DNA from: Flavobacterium franklandianum
GTDB taxonomy: Bacteria; Bacteroidota; Bacteroidia; Flavobacteriales; Flavobacteriaceae
Assembly (NCBI RefSeq): GCF_007097365.1
Contig: NZ_VJZR01000003.1
Span: 248,001 to 312,000, forward strand
Direction: 5' to 3'
DNA length: 64,000 bases
Shown here: in pieces, positions 18,242 through 29,337 of the stretch
How the letters are laid out: each line of letters begins with the position of its first letter
Position numbering within the stretch: the first letter of the stretch is position 1
Translations under genes and position numbers: made by a program
The notes under the pieces: model-generated
Seen by the model: the letters and a program-made list of their open reading frames with translations, nothing else
The model's database searches: none
What the model was told of the DNA's origin: nothing

Positions 18242-19360
18242 TTATTTTGGGAAGACTTTATTATTAATCCATTTTCTAACCGGTATATCATATAGTTTTA
18301 GGCAAGCATAAGCAAGTGCAACGCACGATAGCAAAACTAAAATACTTATAGGATAGGCATCGCTAAACTTGATTTTATTATCTATTGCCCAAGCGGTATA
18401 GATGTATATTATTGGATAATGCGTAATGTATATTGGATATGAAATATCACCAAAAAATTTGCATACTCTAGCAGAAAATTTACCTTTAATTTCTCCGCCT
18501 GCCGCCAAGAAAATTATTAGAGGAAAAAACAAAATAACCACTGCTGAATCATAAATACCATTCATCCATAAGGATTCGCTTCCGCCAATTCTTGGCATTG
18601 CTAAAGCTATTATAACTAGTAAACTGCACCAAAAGAAGGCGTTTTTTATATGAATTAATTTTCCCATACGGAAAAGCAATACTCCCGCAAAAAAGGGATA
18701 CATCATTCGAGCAAAACCAATGTGTATTTGTTCTGGATTTAAAGACCAACCTCCAATAATATCACCATTCGGACTTGTTACAGCCAAATGAATTAATGCA
18801 CATCCGGCAAGAAATACGAGTATTGAAAGTGCTGTTTTTGAAAATTTTCGAACAAAAAGAGCATACATTATATTGGCAATATATTCATAAAACAAAGACC
18901 ATCCTGGGCCATTAAGCGGATGCATTTCTGCCCAACCTCGAATATCCAATGAAGAAGGAACAGGAATTAGCGTAAATCCAATGACCATTACCAACAGCAT
19001 TTTCCATACAGGAACTTCGTGTATGCTAGGCCATAATACTACTGAATCCTGAAAATAAAACAACAATGCACCGATAATCATTCCCATAATAACCATTGGT
19101 TGAAGTCTTATCAAACGTCGTTTGAAAAAATTCCCAATTGACATATTATCCCATCTATCATCATAAGCGTAGCCAATTACAAAGCCGGATAGTAAAAAGA
19201 AAAAATCCACAGCAAGATAACCATGGTTTATTACTTGGTCTAGATGACTTGTAGCATGCGCTTCAAAAATGTGAAAAGCGACCACCATCAGTGCTGCGAC
19301 ACCACGTAAACCATCTAAAATTGGATAATGTGGTTTTGAATTTATAGCATTAGTATTCAT
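18242..19360 (-). CDS. Acyltransferase family 3 membrane protein (OafA/YrhL-like)
   Basis: 372-aa integral membrane acyltransferase with about ten transmembrane segments. The signature near the N-terminus, LDGLRGVAALMVVAFHIFE, carries the conserved R and H, followed by FFFLLSGFVIGYAY (R/LSGF) and a KRRLIRLQP segment. Such proteins O-acetylate or otherwise acylate surface polysaccharides or secreted sugars. The acceptor is unknown. It lies next to the glucan region but is separated by the GH3 terminator, so a functional link is only suggested by position. Confidence 0.87.
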   Translation of the reverse strand: MNTNAINSKPHYPILDGLRGVAALMVVAFHIFEAHATSHLDQVINHGYLAVDFFFLLSGFVIGYAYDDRWDNMSIGNFFKRRLIRLQPMVIMGMIIGALLFYFQDSVVLWPSIHEVPVWKMLLVMVIGFTLIPVPSSLDIRGWAEMHPLNGPGWSLFYEYIANIMYALFVRKFSKTALSILVFLAGCALIHLAVTSPNGDIIGGWSLNPEQIHIGFARMMYPFFAGVLLFRMGKLIHIKNAFFWCSLLVIIALAMPRIGGSESLWMNGIYDSAVVILFFPLIIFLAAGGEIKGKFSARVCKFFGDISYPIYITHYPIIYIYTAWAIDNKIKFSDAYPISILVLLSCVALAYACLKLYDIPVRKWINNKVFPK

Positions 19361-19414
19361 GCGTTTAATTGTTTTTGTTTAATGAAAACTAAGTTATCAC
19401 TTAGTTTTAGTTAT

Positions 19415-19442
19415 AAAAGCCCCACAATTTGAAGGGCTTTTT
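19415..19442 (-). terminator. Terminator of the GH3 gene
   Basis: 8-bp AAAAGCCC/GGGCTTTT stem with an 11-nt loop ending in TTTTA on the minus strand, 46 bp past the GH3 stop. Confidence 0.7.
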
Positions 19443-19488
19443 AAGAACAACTTCTTTGCAGAAGTGGATCAAGAATTCTTTACATCAA

Positions 19489-21957
19489 TTAGTGTTTCAA
19501 ATCGGAAAATTTGGCATCAAGAGCGAAGGAAGAATTTGTTTTTTCTACAATTAATTCTTTGGCTAATGAAAAAACAGCCGTTTTTTTGATGTTTAATGAT
19601 GATGTTCCAATTGCTACATTATAATTACCATCTTCTGCAATCCAAGCATTTTTACCAGTAACAAATGAAGCTAAATCTTTTGGATTTAAAGTCAATGTTA
19701 TGGTTTGACTTTCTCCGGGTTGTAATAGTTTAGTTTTGGCGAAAGCTTTCAACTCAGAACTTGGTTTGTCTGTGTTTTTAGATGGAGCCGACAAATACAA
19801 TTGAACCACTTCTTTTCCTGCTGTTTTCCCTGTATTTTTTATAGTTATAGTTGCTGTTAATTTGTTGGTAAAAGTTTTTCCACTTAATTTTATATCGGAA
19901 TAATCGAAATTAGTATAAGACAAACCATAACCAAATTCATAAGATGGTTTTAAGTTAAAAGTATTAAAATAGCGGTAGCCCACATAAATTCCTTCTTCAT
20001 AGGTTACGTTAGTTGGATTTTCGGCAGGTGTTCCAATCCAGTTTTTTGAAGCAGCAGCATCTTCATATTTTACAGGGAAAGTCATTGTTAATTTTCCTGA
20101 TGGAGTTACTTTTCCGGTAAAAACATCGGCTACTGAATTTCCGCCTTCTTGTCCCGGTTGCCAAGGCAAAAGGATGGCATCTACTTTATTTTTCCAGCTA
20201 GCGGTTTCAATTACACCACCAATGTTCAACACCACGACAACTTTTTTGCCTTTGGCATGAAAAGCTTCGGAAACGTTGTTGATTAAAGCTACTTCATCAG
20301 CGGCTAGATTAAAGTCTTCATCAATATTTCTATCTGCATTTTCGCCAGCATTTCTTCCTATGGTAATTAAGGCAAGTTCAGAGGAATTGGCTTTGTTTGC
20401 AATGATTTCTTTGCTTAATTCCAATTCAAGAATTCTTTTTGGAGTCGCTAATAATCCACCATTTTTTTCACGGCGTTCCATTTCTTGTGCTTTTTGGTCA
20501 ACTCCATAGGGTTTGTATAACCTTTCTAATTCTGAGTCTATTGCAAAACCAGCATAGGTCAATCCGTCTAATAATGAAATAGTGTAGGCTTCATTTACAT
20601 CACCACTTCCTGTTCCTCCAGAAATGAAATCGTATGAAGTAACTCCAAAAACGGACAAAGGTGCTTTTTTTGAAGTGAAAGGCAAGGTATTGTTATCATT
20701 TTTTAATAAAATAGTTCCTTCGGCAGCGGCTTGTCTAGTGACTTCGGCATTTGTTGTCAAATTTGGCTTATCGGAATATTTATAATTATTCATTGAAGGC
20801 GATCTCATTACTAATTCTAAAACTCGAGTTAAATTAGTATTTACGGCTGCTGCAGTTAATTTTCCGCTTTTCATATTGTCTAAAATTGCCTGTTTTTGAG
20901 AAGGTAATCCCGGCATTAACAAATCATTTCCAGCTGATAATTGTGCGGTAACATCACTCACCGAATTTGGCGAAAATGGAGAATTTGTACCCCCAAATCC
21001 ATTATAACCCCCAAACCAATCCGTCATAACTAAGCCTTTATATCCCCATTCGTCTCTTAAAACAGTGGTCAATAAATCTTTTCTTGCAGAAGTGTAAACT
21101 CCATTAATTAAGTTATAAGAAGACATAATGGTCCAAGGTTGTGCTTCTCTTACCGTAATTTCGAAACCGCGTAAATATATTTCACGCAAGGCTCTTTCGC
21201 TAATATGGGCATTGATTCCCATTCGATTGCGCTCCTGATTGTTGGCTGCAAAATGTTTCACCGAAGTTCCAACGCCATTCGATTGAATTCCGTTTACAAT
21301 TGCTGCTGCAATATTCCCGGTCAATAGTGGATCCTCAGAATAGTATTCGAAATTTCTGCCACACAACGGATTTCTATGAATATTCATTCCAGGTCCAAGC
21401 AAAACATCTACACCATATTCTTTCACTTCGTTACCCATTGCTTTTCCAACGTTGTTGATTAATTCCGTATTCCAAGTGGATGCTAGTGACGTTCCAACAG
21501 GAAAAGCAGTTGCATAATAGGAGTTAGCTTCGTTATTTCGTTTTGGATTAATTCTTAATCCAGCGGGTCCATCAGAAACTGTTACCGATGGAATTCCCAA
21601 TCGTTTTAATTCAAATGTTCCACCTGCAGCTCCCGGCACTTTACCTTGAAAACCTTCAGTTGTAAACTTAAAAGTCGTTATGTCAAATCCGGGCATTCCA
21701 ATTCCAATGAGCATACTTGCTTTTTCATCATCGGTCATTTTGCTTATCAAATCCTGAATCCTGTCATTCATAGGAAGTCGTGTATCTTCGTATTTATCTA
21801 GTTTTCCATTTTGGTTTAAATCTGAAAATGTAAAGCCATTAATAGTGATTTTGGGTTTGTCATTGGTTTCTATTATTTCAGGGTTTGTCTTCCAAGAAAT
21901 TCCAGAGATAATGAGAACAGACAATAGCGAAATTTTCGCAATAGAGATTTTTTTCAT
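19489..21957 (-). CDS. Glycoside hydrolase family 3, beta-glucosidase type
   Basis: 822-aa secreted GH3 enzyme releasing terminal sugars, usually beta-linked glucose or xylose. N-terminal signal or anchor MKKISIAKISLLSVLIISG, then an EF-hand-like calcium loop DLNQNGKLDKYED (about 48-60), the TIM-barrel domain with the nucleophile Asp in VMTDWFGGYNG, the alpha/beta sandwich, and a C-terminal fibronectin III-like domain. SVKHFAANNQERNR is the GH3 KH motif region. It forms a single-gene transcript divergent from a Nudix-type regulator with a palindrome between them. Beta-glucosidase is the family default; exact specificity is not visible. Note the contrast with the alpha-glucan operon next door. 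Confidence 0.9.
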   Translation of the reverse strand: MKKISIAKISLLSVLIISGISWKTNPEIIETNDKPKITINGFTFSDLNQNGKLDKYEDTRLPMNDRIQDLISKMTDDEKASMLIGIGMPGFDITTFKFTTEGFQGKVPGAAGGTFELKRLGIPSVTVSDGPAGLRINPKRNNEANSYYATAFPVGTSLASTWNTELINNVGKAMGNEVKEYGVDVLLGPGMNIHRNPLCGRNFEYYSEDPLLTGNIAAAIVNGIQSNGVGTSVKHFAANNQERNRMGINAHISERALREIYLRGFEITVREAQPWTIMSSYNLINGVYTSARKDLLTTVLRDEWGYKGLVMTDWFGGYNGFGGTNSPFSPNSVSDVTAQLSAGNDLLMPGLPSQKQAILDNMKSGKLTAAAVNTNLTRVLELVMRSPSMNNYKYSDKPNLTTNAEVTRQAAAEGTILLKNDNNTLPFTSKKAPLSVFGVTSYDFISGGTGSGDVNEAYTISLLDGLTYAGFAIDSELERLYKPYGVDQKAQEMERREKNGGLLATPKRILELELSKEIIANKANSSELALITIGRNAGENADRNIDEDFNLAADEVALINNVSEAFHAKGKKVVVVLNIGGVIETASWKNKVDAILLPWQPGQEGGNSVADVFTGKVTPSGKLTMTFPVKYEDAAASKNWIGTPAENPTNVTYEEGIYVGYRYFNTFNLKPSYEFGYGLSYTNFDYSDIKLSGKTFTNKLTATITIKNTGKTAGKEVVQLYLSAPSKNTDKPSSELKAFAKTKLLQPGESQTITLTLNPKDLASFVTGKNAWIAEDGNYNVAIGTSSLNIKKTAVFSLAKELIVEKTNSSFALDAKFSDLKH

Positions 21958-21982
21958 AGGGTTTATTGATTAATAGTAATTT

Positions 21983-22003
21983 ATTGCTTCATTATGAAGC
22001 AAT
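21983..22003. promoter_or_regulatory. Putative operator, 21-bp perfect palindrome
   Basis: ATTGCTTCA-TTA-TGAAGCAAT, 9-bp arms, 26 bp upstream of the GH3 start and in the shared divergent region with the Nudix-type regulator, the most likely protein to bind it. Confidence 0.6.
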
Positions 22004-22114
22004 ATTAATTATTTTTTTTAATATTTGCAAAAAAAGATTGAAAACTTTTGATTAATAGTTTTAAAAAAGAGAAAGTTATCGTCAAATTCGTATTTTAGCG
22101 CAGAATATAGAAAA

Positions 22115-22861
22115 ATGGAATTTAGAAAATTAATCGAGGAAAATTCAAATGAGGCTTGGGTAAAGTATTTGCCTAATTTGTCTATTGATTGTGTAGTTTT
22201 TGGGTTTCATGATGCGGTTTTGAAAGTCTTGCTTATCAAAATAAAAGAAGAAAAACTTTGGGGACTTCCGGGTGGATACGTTTTGAAAACCGAAAATCTA
22301 AATGAAGCGGCTAGTAGAATTCTTCTTGAAAGAACAGGAGCTGCCAATATATATTTGCAACAATTCCGTGTTTTTAGCGATTTGAATCGTTCCGAAGGAT
22401 TTTTTGAGAACTTTGACGATGCAATATGGAATAAGCAACGATTCCTCTCGATAGGGTTTTATGCTTTGGTTGATTACTCACAAGTGAATTTGATTGTTGA
22501 TGAGATTTCTGATGCTTGCGAATGGACAGCTATAGATGAATTGCCAAAACTGATGATGGACCACGGAACAATTTTCGAGAAAGCTTTAGTTGCCCTACGA
22601 AAACAATTAAATTACAAGCCTATTGGCTACAATTTATTGCCCGAGAAATTTACTATGCCCGAACTCCAGAAATTGTATGAAATCATTTTGGGCAAAAAGC
22701 TCAATCGCGGAAATTTTTACCGAAAAATGTTACGTTATGATATTTTGATTAAGTTGAACGAAATCAGAAAAGGTGGTGCACACAAGGCTCCCGATTTGTA
22801 TCAATTTGATATAGAAAAATATCATTTAGCTTTGAAAAACGGATTTAACGAGGGGTGGTAA
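22115..22861 (+). CDS. Nudix-related transcriptional regulator (NrtR/AraR-like)
   Basis: 248-aa two-domain protein: an N-terminal Nudix-fold sensor domain (about 25-150) and a C-terminal winged helix (about 165-230; LPEKFTMPELQKLYEIILG is the characteristic linker and first helix). The Nudix box at GYVLKTENLNEAASRILLER lacks the catalytic glutamates of the REUXEE signature, so it should be a sensor, not a hydrolase. In Bacteroides, relatives of this type control pentose and glycan use. Its position, divergent from the GH3 gene with a palindrome between, suggests local control of that gene. A sugar or sugar phosphate ligand is inferred. Confidence 0.82.
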   Translation: MEFRKLIEENSNEAWVKYLPNLSIDCVVFGFHDAVLKVLLIKIKEEKLWGLPGGYVLKTENLNEAASRILLERTGAANIYLQQFRVFSDLNRSEGFFENFDDAIWNKQRFLSIGFYALVDYSQVNLIVDEISDACEWTAIDELPKLMMDHGTIFEKALVALRKQLNYKPIGYNLLPEKFTMPELQKLYEIILGKKLNRGNFYRKMLRYDILIKLNEIRKGGAHKAPDLYQFDIEKYHLALKNGFNEGW

Positions 22862-22875
22862 AATTTATTATAAAA

Positions 22876-22913
22876 TAAAAAAAGTCCCTTAGCACCGAAG
22901 TACTAAGGGACTT
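22876..22913 (-). terminator. Terminator of the sus-like operon
   Basis: 11-bp perfect stem AAGTCCCTTAG/CTAAGGGACTT with a 10-nt loop; on the minus strand it is followed by TTTTTTTATTTT. It is 19 bp past the stop of the last operon gene, and may also slow the convergent regulator transcript. Confidence 0.85.
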
Positions 22914-22931
22914 AGCAAAAAACATATTAAT

Positions 22932-24122
22932 CTAATCTTTAATCAATTTTAGGGTTTTTGTACCCGTTGTTGTTGCAATTTTCGCAAAATAAATTCCGCT
23001 AGTTAATCCAGAAGCATCAACCGTTACATTGTTGCTTTTAGAAAAGGAAGAGCGAATTGTTTTTCCCAATTCATCTACAATTTGAATGCTTTCGATGTTC
23101 TCATTCGAAGAGCTAAAGTTCCAACTGTTTTTTGCAGGATTTGGATATACACTAAACTTTGAAGTATTGAATGATTTAGTTGTTAAAGAACTGGAAATTG
23201 AATATGTTGCTGTGGCTACATTGAAGTTGATATTATAGTTGCCAGCACTTGGAATAGGAAAACCATTGGCATCTATTACCGCTGTTCCTGAAGGTAAGGT
23301 TGTGCCTCCCCAATTATAAGGCAGTGTCCAAGAATGGTCTCCACGAAATTTTAATGCTCCGGAAATCAAAGCAACATTTGTTAGCGTATAATTATTACCA
23401 TCAAGAGTTGTCATATCGGTATCCGTAGTCCATGATCCTGGGGTTGCGTCACCAAAAATACTTATGACTTTAAATTTAATACTATAGGCTAGGGTTGTTT
23501 TATTAAAAGTAATGTCATAAGTTCCAGCAGCTGGAATAATTACACCATTGGCATCAACAACGGCAGTTCCTGAAGGGAAATTAGTTCCACCCCAATTGTA
23601 AGGCAATGTCCAAGAATGATCTCCCCGGAATTTTAGTGCTCCTGTACCCAATGTAGCTCTGAGAGTATAAATATTCCCGTCAGTAGTAGTCATATCAGTA
23701 TCGCCCCAAACAATTGGAGATGCATCACCAATGATACTTATTACCTGAAATGTTACTTGTTGTATTTCGAAAGTATAAGCTAAAGTATTCGTATTGAAAG
23801 TCACATTGTAAATTCCTGCCACTGCTGTTATTGCAGCACCATCCACTGTTCCTGTTCCTGATGGAAAAGTAGTTCCACCCCAATTTGCGATAGGATTCCA
23901 TTCATTATTGGCTCTGAACTTTACAGCACCATTAGAGAGCCCCAAATTAGTAATGGTCCAATGTAGTCCGCCATCGGCGGTTGTCATTTGATGGGCATCA
24001 ACTTGTGGATCAGCAGGCCATCCACCAGCTCCAGCGCCTACTATAGCCATAGAGGTAATTTGCGCATTAGCAAATGAAAATGTCATCAGACAAATAACGA
24101 ATAATAGTAATTTTTTGTTCAT
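22932..24122 (-). CDS. Type IX-secreted SusE/SusF-like glucan-binding protein
   Basis: 396-aa protein: signal peptide (MNKKLLLFVICLMTFSFANAQ), three tandem domains of about 94 aa resembling the starch-binding repeats of SusE/SusF, and a C-terminal type IX sorting domain (FSVYPNPAKNSWNF to GIYFAKIATTTGTKTLKLIKD). Each repeat has a GALKFRGDHSWTLPYNWGG core with aromatic residues suited to sugar stacking. The last two repeats are nearly identical also in DNA (offset 282 bp), a recent duplication. It has no enzyme domain. It occupies the susF position at the end of the operon, but is routed through the type IX system instead of being a lipoprotein. The ATG at 24122 is chosen over 24146 because the signal peptide starts there. 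Confidence 0.82.
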   Translation of the reverse strand: MNKKLLLFVICLMTFSFANAQITSMAIVGAGAGGWPADPQVDAHQMTTADGGLHWTITNLGLSNGAVKFRANNEWNPIANWGGTTFPSGTGTVDGAAITAVAGIYNVTFNTNTLAYTFEIQQVTFQVISIIGDASPIVWGDTDMTTTDGNIYTLRATLGTGALKFRGDHSWTLPYNWGGTNFPSGTAVVDANGVIIPAAGTYDITFNKTTLAYSIKFKVISIFGDATPGSWTTDTDMTTLDGNNYTLTNVALISGALKFRGDHSWTLPYNWGGTTLPSGTAVIDANGFPIPSAGNYNINFNVATATYSISSSLTTKSFNTSKFSVYPNPAKNSWNFSSSNENIESIQIVDELGKTIRSSFSKSNNVTVDASGLTSGIYFAKIATTTGTKTLKLIKD

Positions 24123-24193
24123 AATTTTTGTTTTTAAATTGTTCATAATTGTGGTTTTTTTTGATTAATAATAGATTGAAATTTTCTTTTTTT

Positions 24194-24232
24194 AAGCCCT
24201 ATTGCAAAGAAAGTCTCCTTACAATAGGACTT
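24194..24232 (-). promoter_or_regulatory. Intercistronic hairpin without a T-run
   Basis: AAG-C-CCTATTG / CAATAGG-A-CTT, one mismatch, 17-nt loop, between GH97 and the type IX protein. On the transcribed minus strand an A-run rather than a T-run follows, so it is more likely an mRNA end-protecting or processing hairpin than a terminator. Confidence 0.45.
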
Positions 24233-24238
24233 TTATTC

Positions 24239-26742
<2,504 letters not shown>

Positions 26743-28122
26743 TTAATTTTTCAGTACCAGATATTGGTAAGGTTGAAGGGTTATCTCAGATGTAACTGTT
26801 GTTGCTGTACCCGTGAAAGCATCTTTCCAAGCTGTGGTTGTTAAAGCCGCTGGAACAATATATTTCGTTGTCAAGCTAGTTAGGTTTGCTAGTACCAAAA
26901 CTTTATCTGTTGCCGTTTCCATAGTAAAGGCACTTACAGAATCACTGCTAAACCCTTTATACGTTCCTGTTTTGATGGCAGTGCTGGTGTTTCTGAAAGC
27001 AATTATCTTTTTGTATTCAGCCAGCATATTGGCATCGGTAGTACTCCAATCGATAGGAGTTCTATTAAAATAATCGATTCTTTTGGCGTACCCTATTTCC
27101 TGTGCGTTGTAAATCATTGGTATGGATTTCATGTAAGCTGCCACAACAAATGTTGCAACAGACCCTTTTTTGCCACCAAACAATTCTAGAGGTGTACCAT
27201 CAAAAAGATTCACGTCATGATTTGTTGTGTATCTTACAACTCGTTGGGAGTTATCGTAATTGTTGGCATATTCGACAGCGTTTGCATCTTGAATGACAGT
27301 CGTAGGTTTGCTTTCGCTAAATACTTTTTTCAAACCACCATAATATTCAAAACCAAAAGTATAATCAAAACCAGAAGCAAAATGATTCACTCTCTTTCCT
27401 TCGGCAAGCATTAAGATGTTTTGATTTTTAATTTTTCGTAATGAAGTGATGGCTTCCGTCCAAAAATTTTGGGGAACAAAATCGGCATAATCGCATCTGA
27501 AACCGTCAATATTGGCACTATAAACCCAGTAGGACATAGCGTCAATCATAGCTTTTTTCATTTCGGTGTTATTAAAATCCAATTGGGCTACATCATTATA
27601 ATTTGTCCCTGGAGGAATGATAATATTTCCATTTCCATCTTTTTGATACCAGTCAGGGTGAGCTGTAATCCAAGCGTTGTCCCAAGAAGTGTGATTGGCA
27701 ACCCAATCCAGAACTACTGCCATATTTTTTTTGTGGGCTTCCTCTACTAAAACACGAAGGTCTTCAAGAGTTCCGAATTCGGTACTTACCGCTTTGTAAT
27801 CTTTAACGGAATAAGGAGATCCCATTCCGCCCGCTGATTTAACGATTCCAACAGGATAAATAGGCATTAAATAAATAACATTTGCGCCAAGTTCTTGAAT
27901 GGAGGTCAATCGGTCTTGCACTCCTTTTATGGTTCCAGCTTGACTAAAAGCACGAAGATTTACCTGATAAATAATGGCATCTTCTTTTTTAGGCATATTG
28001 GCAAAGGGTGTGCCGTATTGTTGATAAGCTGGCTTTGGGTCCGAATTATTATCTGATGAACTGCACGAAGCCAATCCTGAAGAAAAGAGAAGTGCAAAAA
28101 AGAGGTTTATGAATATTTTCAT
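26743..28122 (-). CDS. GH13 alpha-amylase lipoprotein (SusG-like)
   Basis: 459-aa alpha-amylase family enzyme, a predicted outer-membrane lipoprotein (signal with lipobox LASC, Cys20, followed by SSSDNNSD). TIM-barrel motifs in order: VVLDWVANHTS (region I), GFRCDYADFVP with the nucleophile Asp (II), ILMLAEGKR with the acid/base Glu (III), YTTNHDVN with the transition-state Asp (IV). It is shorter than SusG (about 690 aa) because no inserted CBM58-like domain is present. As part of the operon it would cut starch or glycogen at the cell surface before import by SusCD. The run of acidic and Ser residues after Cys fits surface export signals in Bacteroidota, which is an inference. Confidence 0.9.
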   Translation of the reverse strand: MKIFINLFFALLFSSGLASCSSSDNNSDPKPAYQQYGTPFANMPKKEDAIIYQVNLRAFSQAGTIKGVQDRLTSIQELGANVIYLMPIYPVGIVKSAGGMGSPYSVKDYKAVSTEFGTLEDLRVLVEEAHKKNMAVVLDWVANHTSWDNAWITAHPDWYQKDGNGNIIIPPGTNYNDVAQLDFNNTEMKKAMIDAMSYWVYSANIDGFRCDYADFVPQNFWTEAITSLRKIKNQNILMLAEGKRVNHFASGFDYTFGFEYYGGLKKVFSESKPTTVIQDANAVEYANNYDNSQRVVRYTTNHDVNLFDGTPLELFGGKKGSVATFVVAAYMKSIPMIYNAQEIGYAKRIDYFNRTPIDWSTTDANMLAEYKKIIAFRNTSTAIKTGTYKGFSSDSVSAFTMETATDKVLVLANLTSLTTKYIVPAALTTTAWKDAFTGTATTVTSEITLQPYQYLVLKN

Positions 28123-28164
28123 TTTTATTTTTTTTATGTGTTAACGTTCTGTTTTTTTTATGGT

Positions 28165-28197
28165 TGCATCCCTCCATCCTTAAAAAAGAGGGATGCA
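28165..28197 (-). promoter_or_regulatory. Intercistronic hairpin without a T-run
   Basis: 10-bp perfect stem TGCATCCCTC / GAGGGATGCA with a 13-nt loop between susE and GH13. As at 24194 and 34156, an A-rich sequence follows on the minus strand. Confidence 0.5.
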
Positions 28198-28247
28198 TTT
28201 TATTAACTAACTAAACCATTTTTATATTTAGAACGATTCCTATTTTA

Positions 28248-29324
28248 TTAGATTTTTTTGATTGTGTAAGTTCCTGTTGCTGGATAAGCACCCGTTGTTG
28301 GATTTTTTTCTGCTATAGTAAACGTGACCTCATAATTACCTGCTTCACTAACATCATAAGCTCCTGGATTATCCAGGTACATTATGCCATCCGAATTGTT
28401 TTTTGGTCCATAATTGATAGTCCAAGCATTATTAAGTCTGAATTTTAAAGCACCTGCTTTTAAAGCACCCGTAAATTTCCATACTTTTAGTTGGTGATCG
28501 TAAGCCATATTGGTTGAATTGTCCCAGCCACCAGGAGTTGCGGTTCCAATTATTCCCCAAGAGTAAGCCACTGCAGTCCATTTTGATGTGTTCAGGTTAA
28601 CCGTCATTTGATAAGTTCCTGCTTTTGTAATTGCAAAATCGGTGGTGCTACCGTCTAAAATATTGCCATTGGCATCGGCACCGTAAAATTGATTCCAATT
28701 TCTCTCATTGGTAAATTTGAATCCCAACCCTTTTGAAGCGGGAAAAGTTACATACCCTTGATATACTCCACTATCAATTGCTTTGAGGGCGGCGGCTGTA
28801 CCAATAATCCAATCCTGATAAGATCCAGGCATATAGATTTCTCCAAAAACAACTGGTTTTGCAAAAGGTGTAACTGTAATCGTAATAGGTTCAGAATAGA
28901 TTTTACGATCTAAATACGACTCTACACGAACCACTATTTTACTGGCAACATCTACCGGAAGGCCTAATTTAATAGCCATTTTGTTAAGGTCATCTCCTAA
29001 AAGCGATTTGCTTAAAACATCTTCGCCCACTTCAACTCTTACTGCTTTTCCCCAAGCGGTACTTCCTGAAACATCCGATGGAATATCAAATTCTAAAGCA
29101 TAGGTTACAGGAGCTTGAATAGGAAAAACTACTGCTGGCCAAGAGAACGCTACTACAGGTTGTGAAGCAGTAGTAGTTTTAAGAACGATTGTGTTGGGTG
29201 ATGCCACAAGAGCACTGCTAAAACTCACCTCTTTCAAACTGGTAAGCTCCGTGTCATTTGTACAGGATGCACTTAGAAAAAGTAAAGTGCCTATTGCGAA
29301 TAACTTGTATATATATATTTTCAT
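28248..29324 (-). CDS. susE: SusE-like outer-membrane starch-binding lipoprotein
   Basis: 358-aa lipoprotein (lipobox SASC, Cys21). An N-terminal SusE domain (LTSLKEVSFSSALVASPNTIVLKT onward, about 25-150) is followed by two carbohydrate-binding modules (about 155-255 and 258-358), with WNQFYGADANG and LKFRLNNAWTINYG as aromatic-rich ligand faces. It binds glucan at the cell surface next to SusCD. It starts 13 nt after the susD stop, so they are co-translated. The module core ALKFRxNxxW is the same type as in the type IX-secreted protein at 22932. Confidence 0.88.
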   Translation of the reverse strand: MKIYIYKLFAIGTLLFLSASCTNDTELTSLKEVSFSSALVASPNTIVLKTTTASQPVVAFSWPAVVFPIQAPVTYALEFDIPSDVSGSTAWGKAVRVEVGEDVLSKSLLGDDLNKMAIKLGLPVDVASKIVVRVESYLDRKIYSEPITITVTPFAKPVVFGEIYMPGSYQDWIIGTAAALKAIDSGVYQGYVTFPASKGLGFKFTNERNWNQFYGADANGNILDGSTTDFAITKAGTYQMTVNLNTSKWTAVAYSWGIIGTATPGGWDNSTNMAYDHQLKVWKFTGALKAGALKFRLNNAWTINYGPKNNSDGIMYLDNPGAYDVSEAGNYEVTFTIAEKNPTTGAYPATGTYTIKKI

Positions 29325-29337
29325 AATAGTTCTAGAT

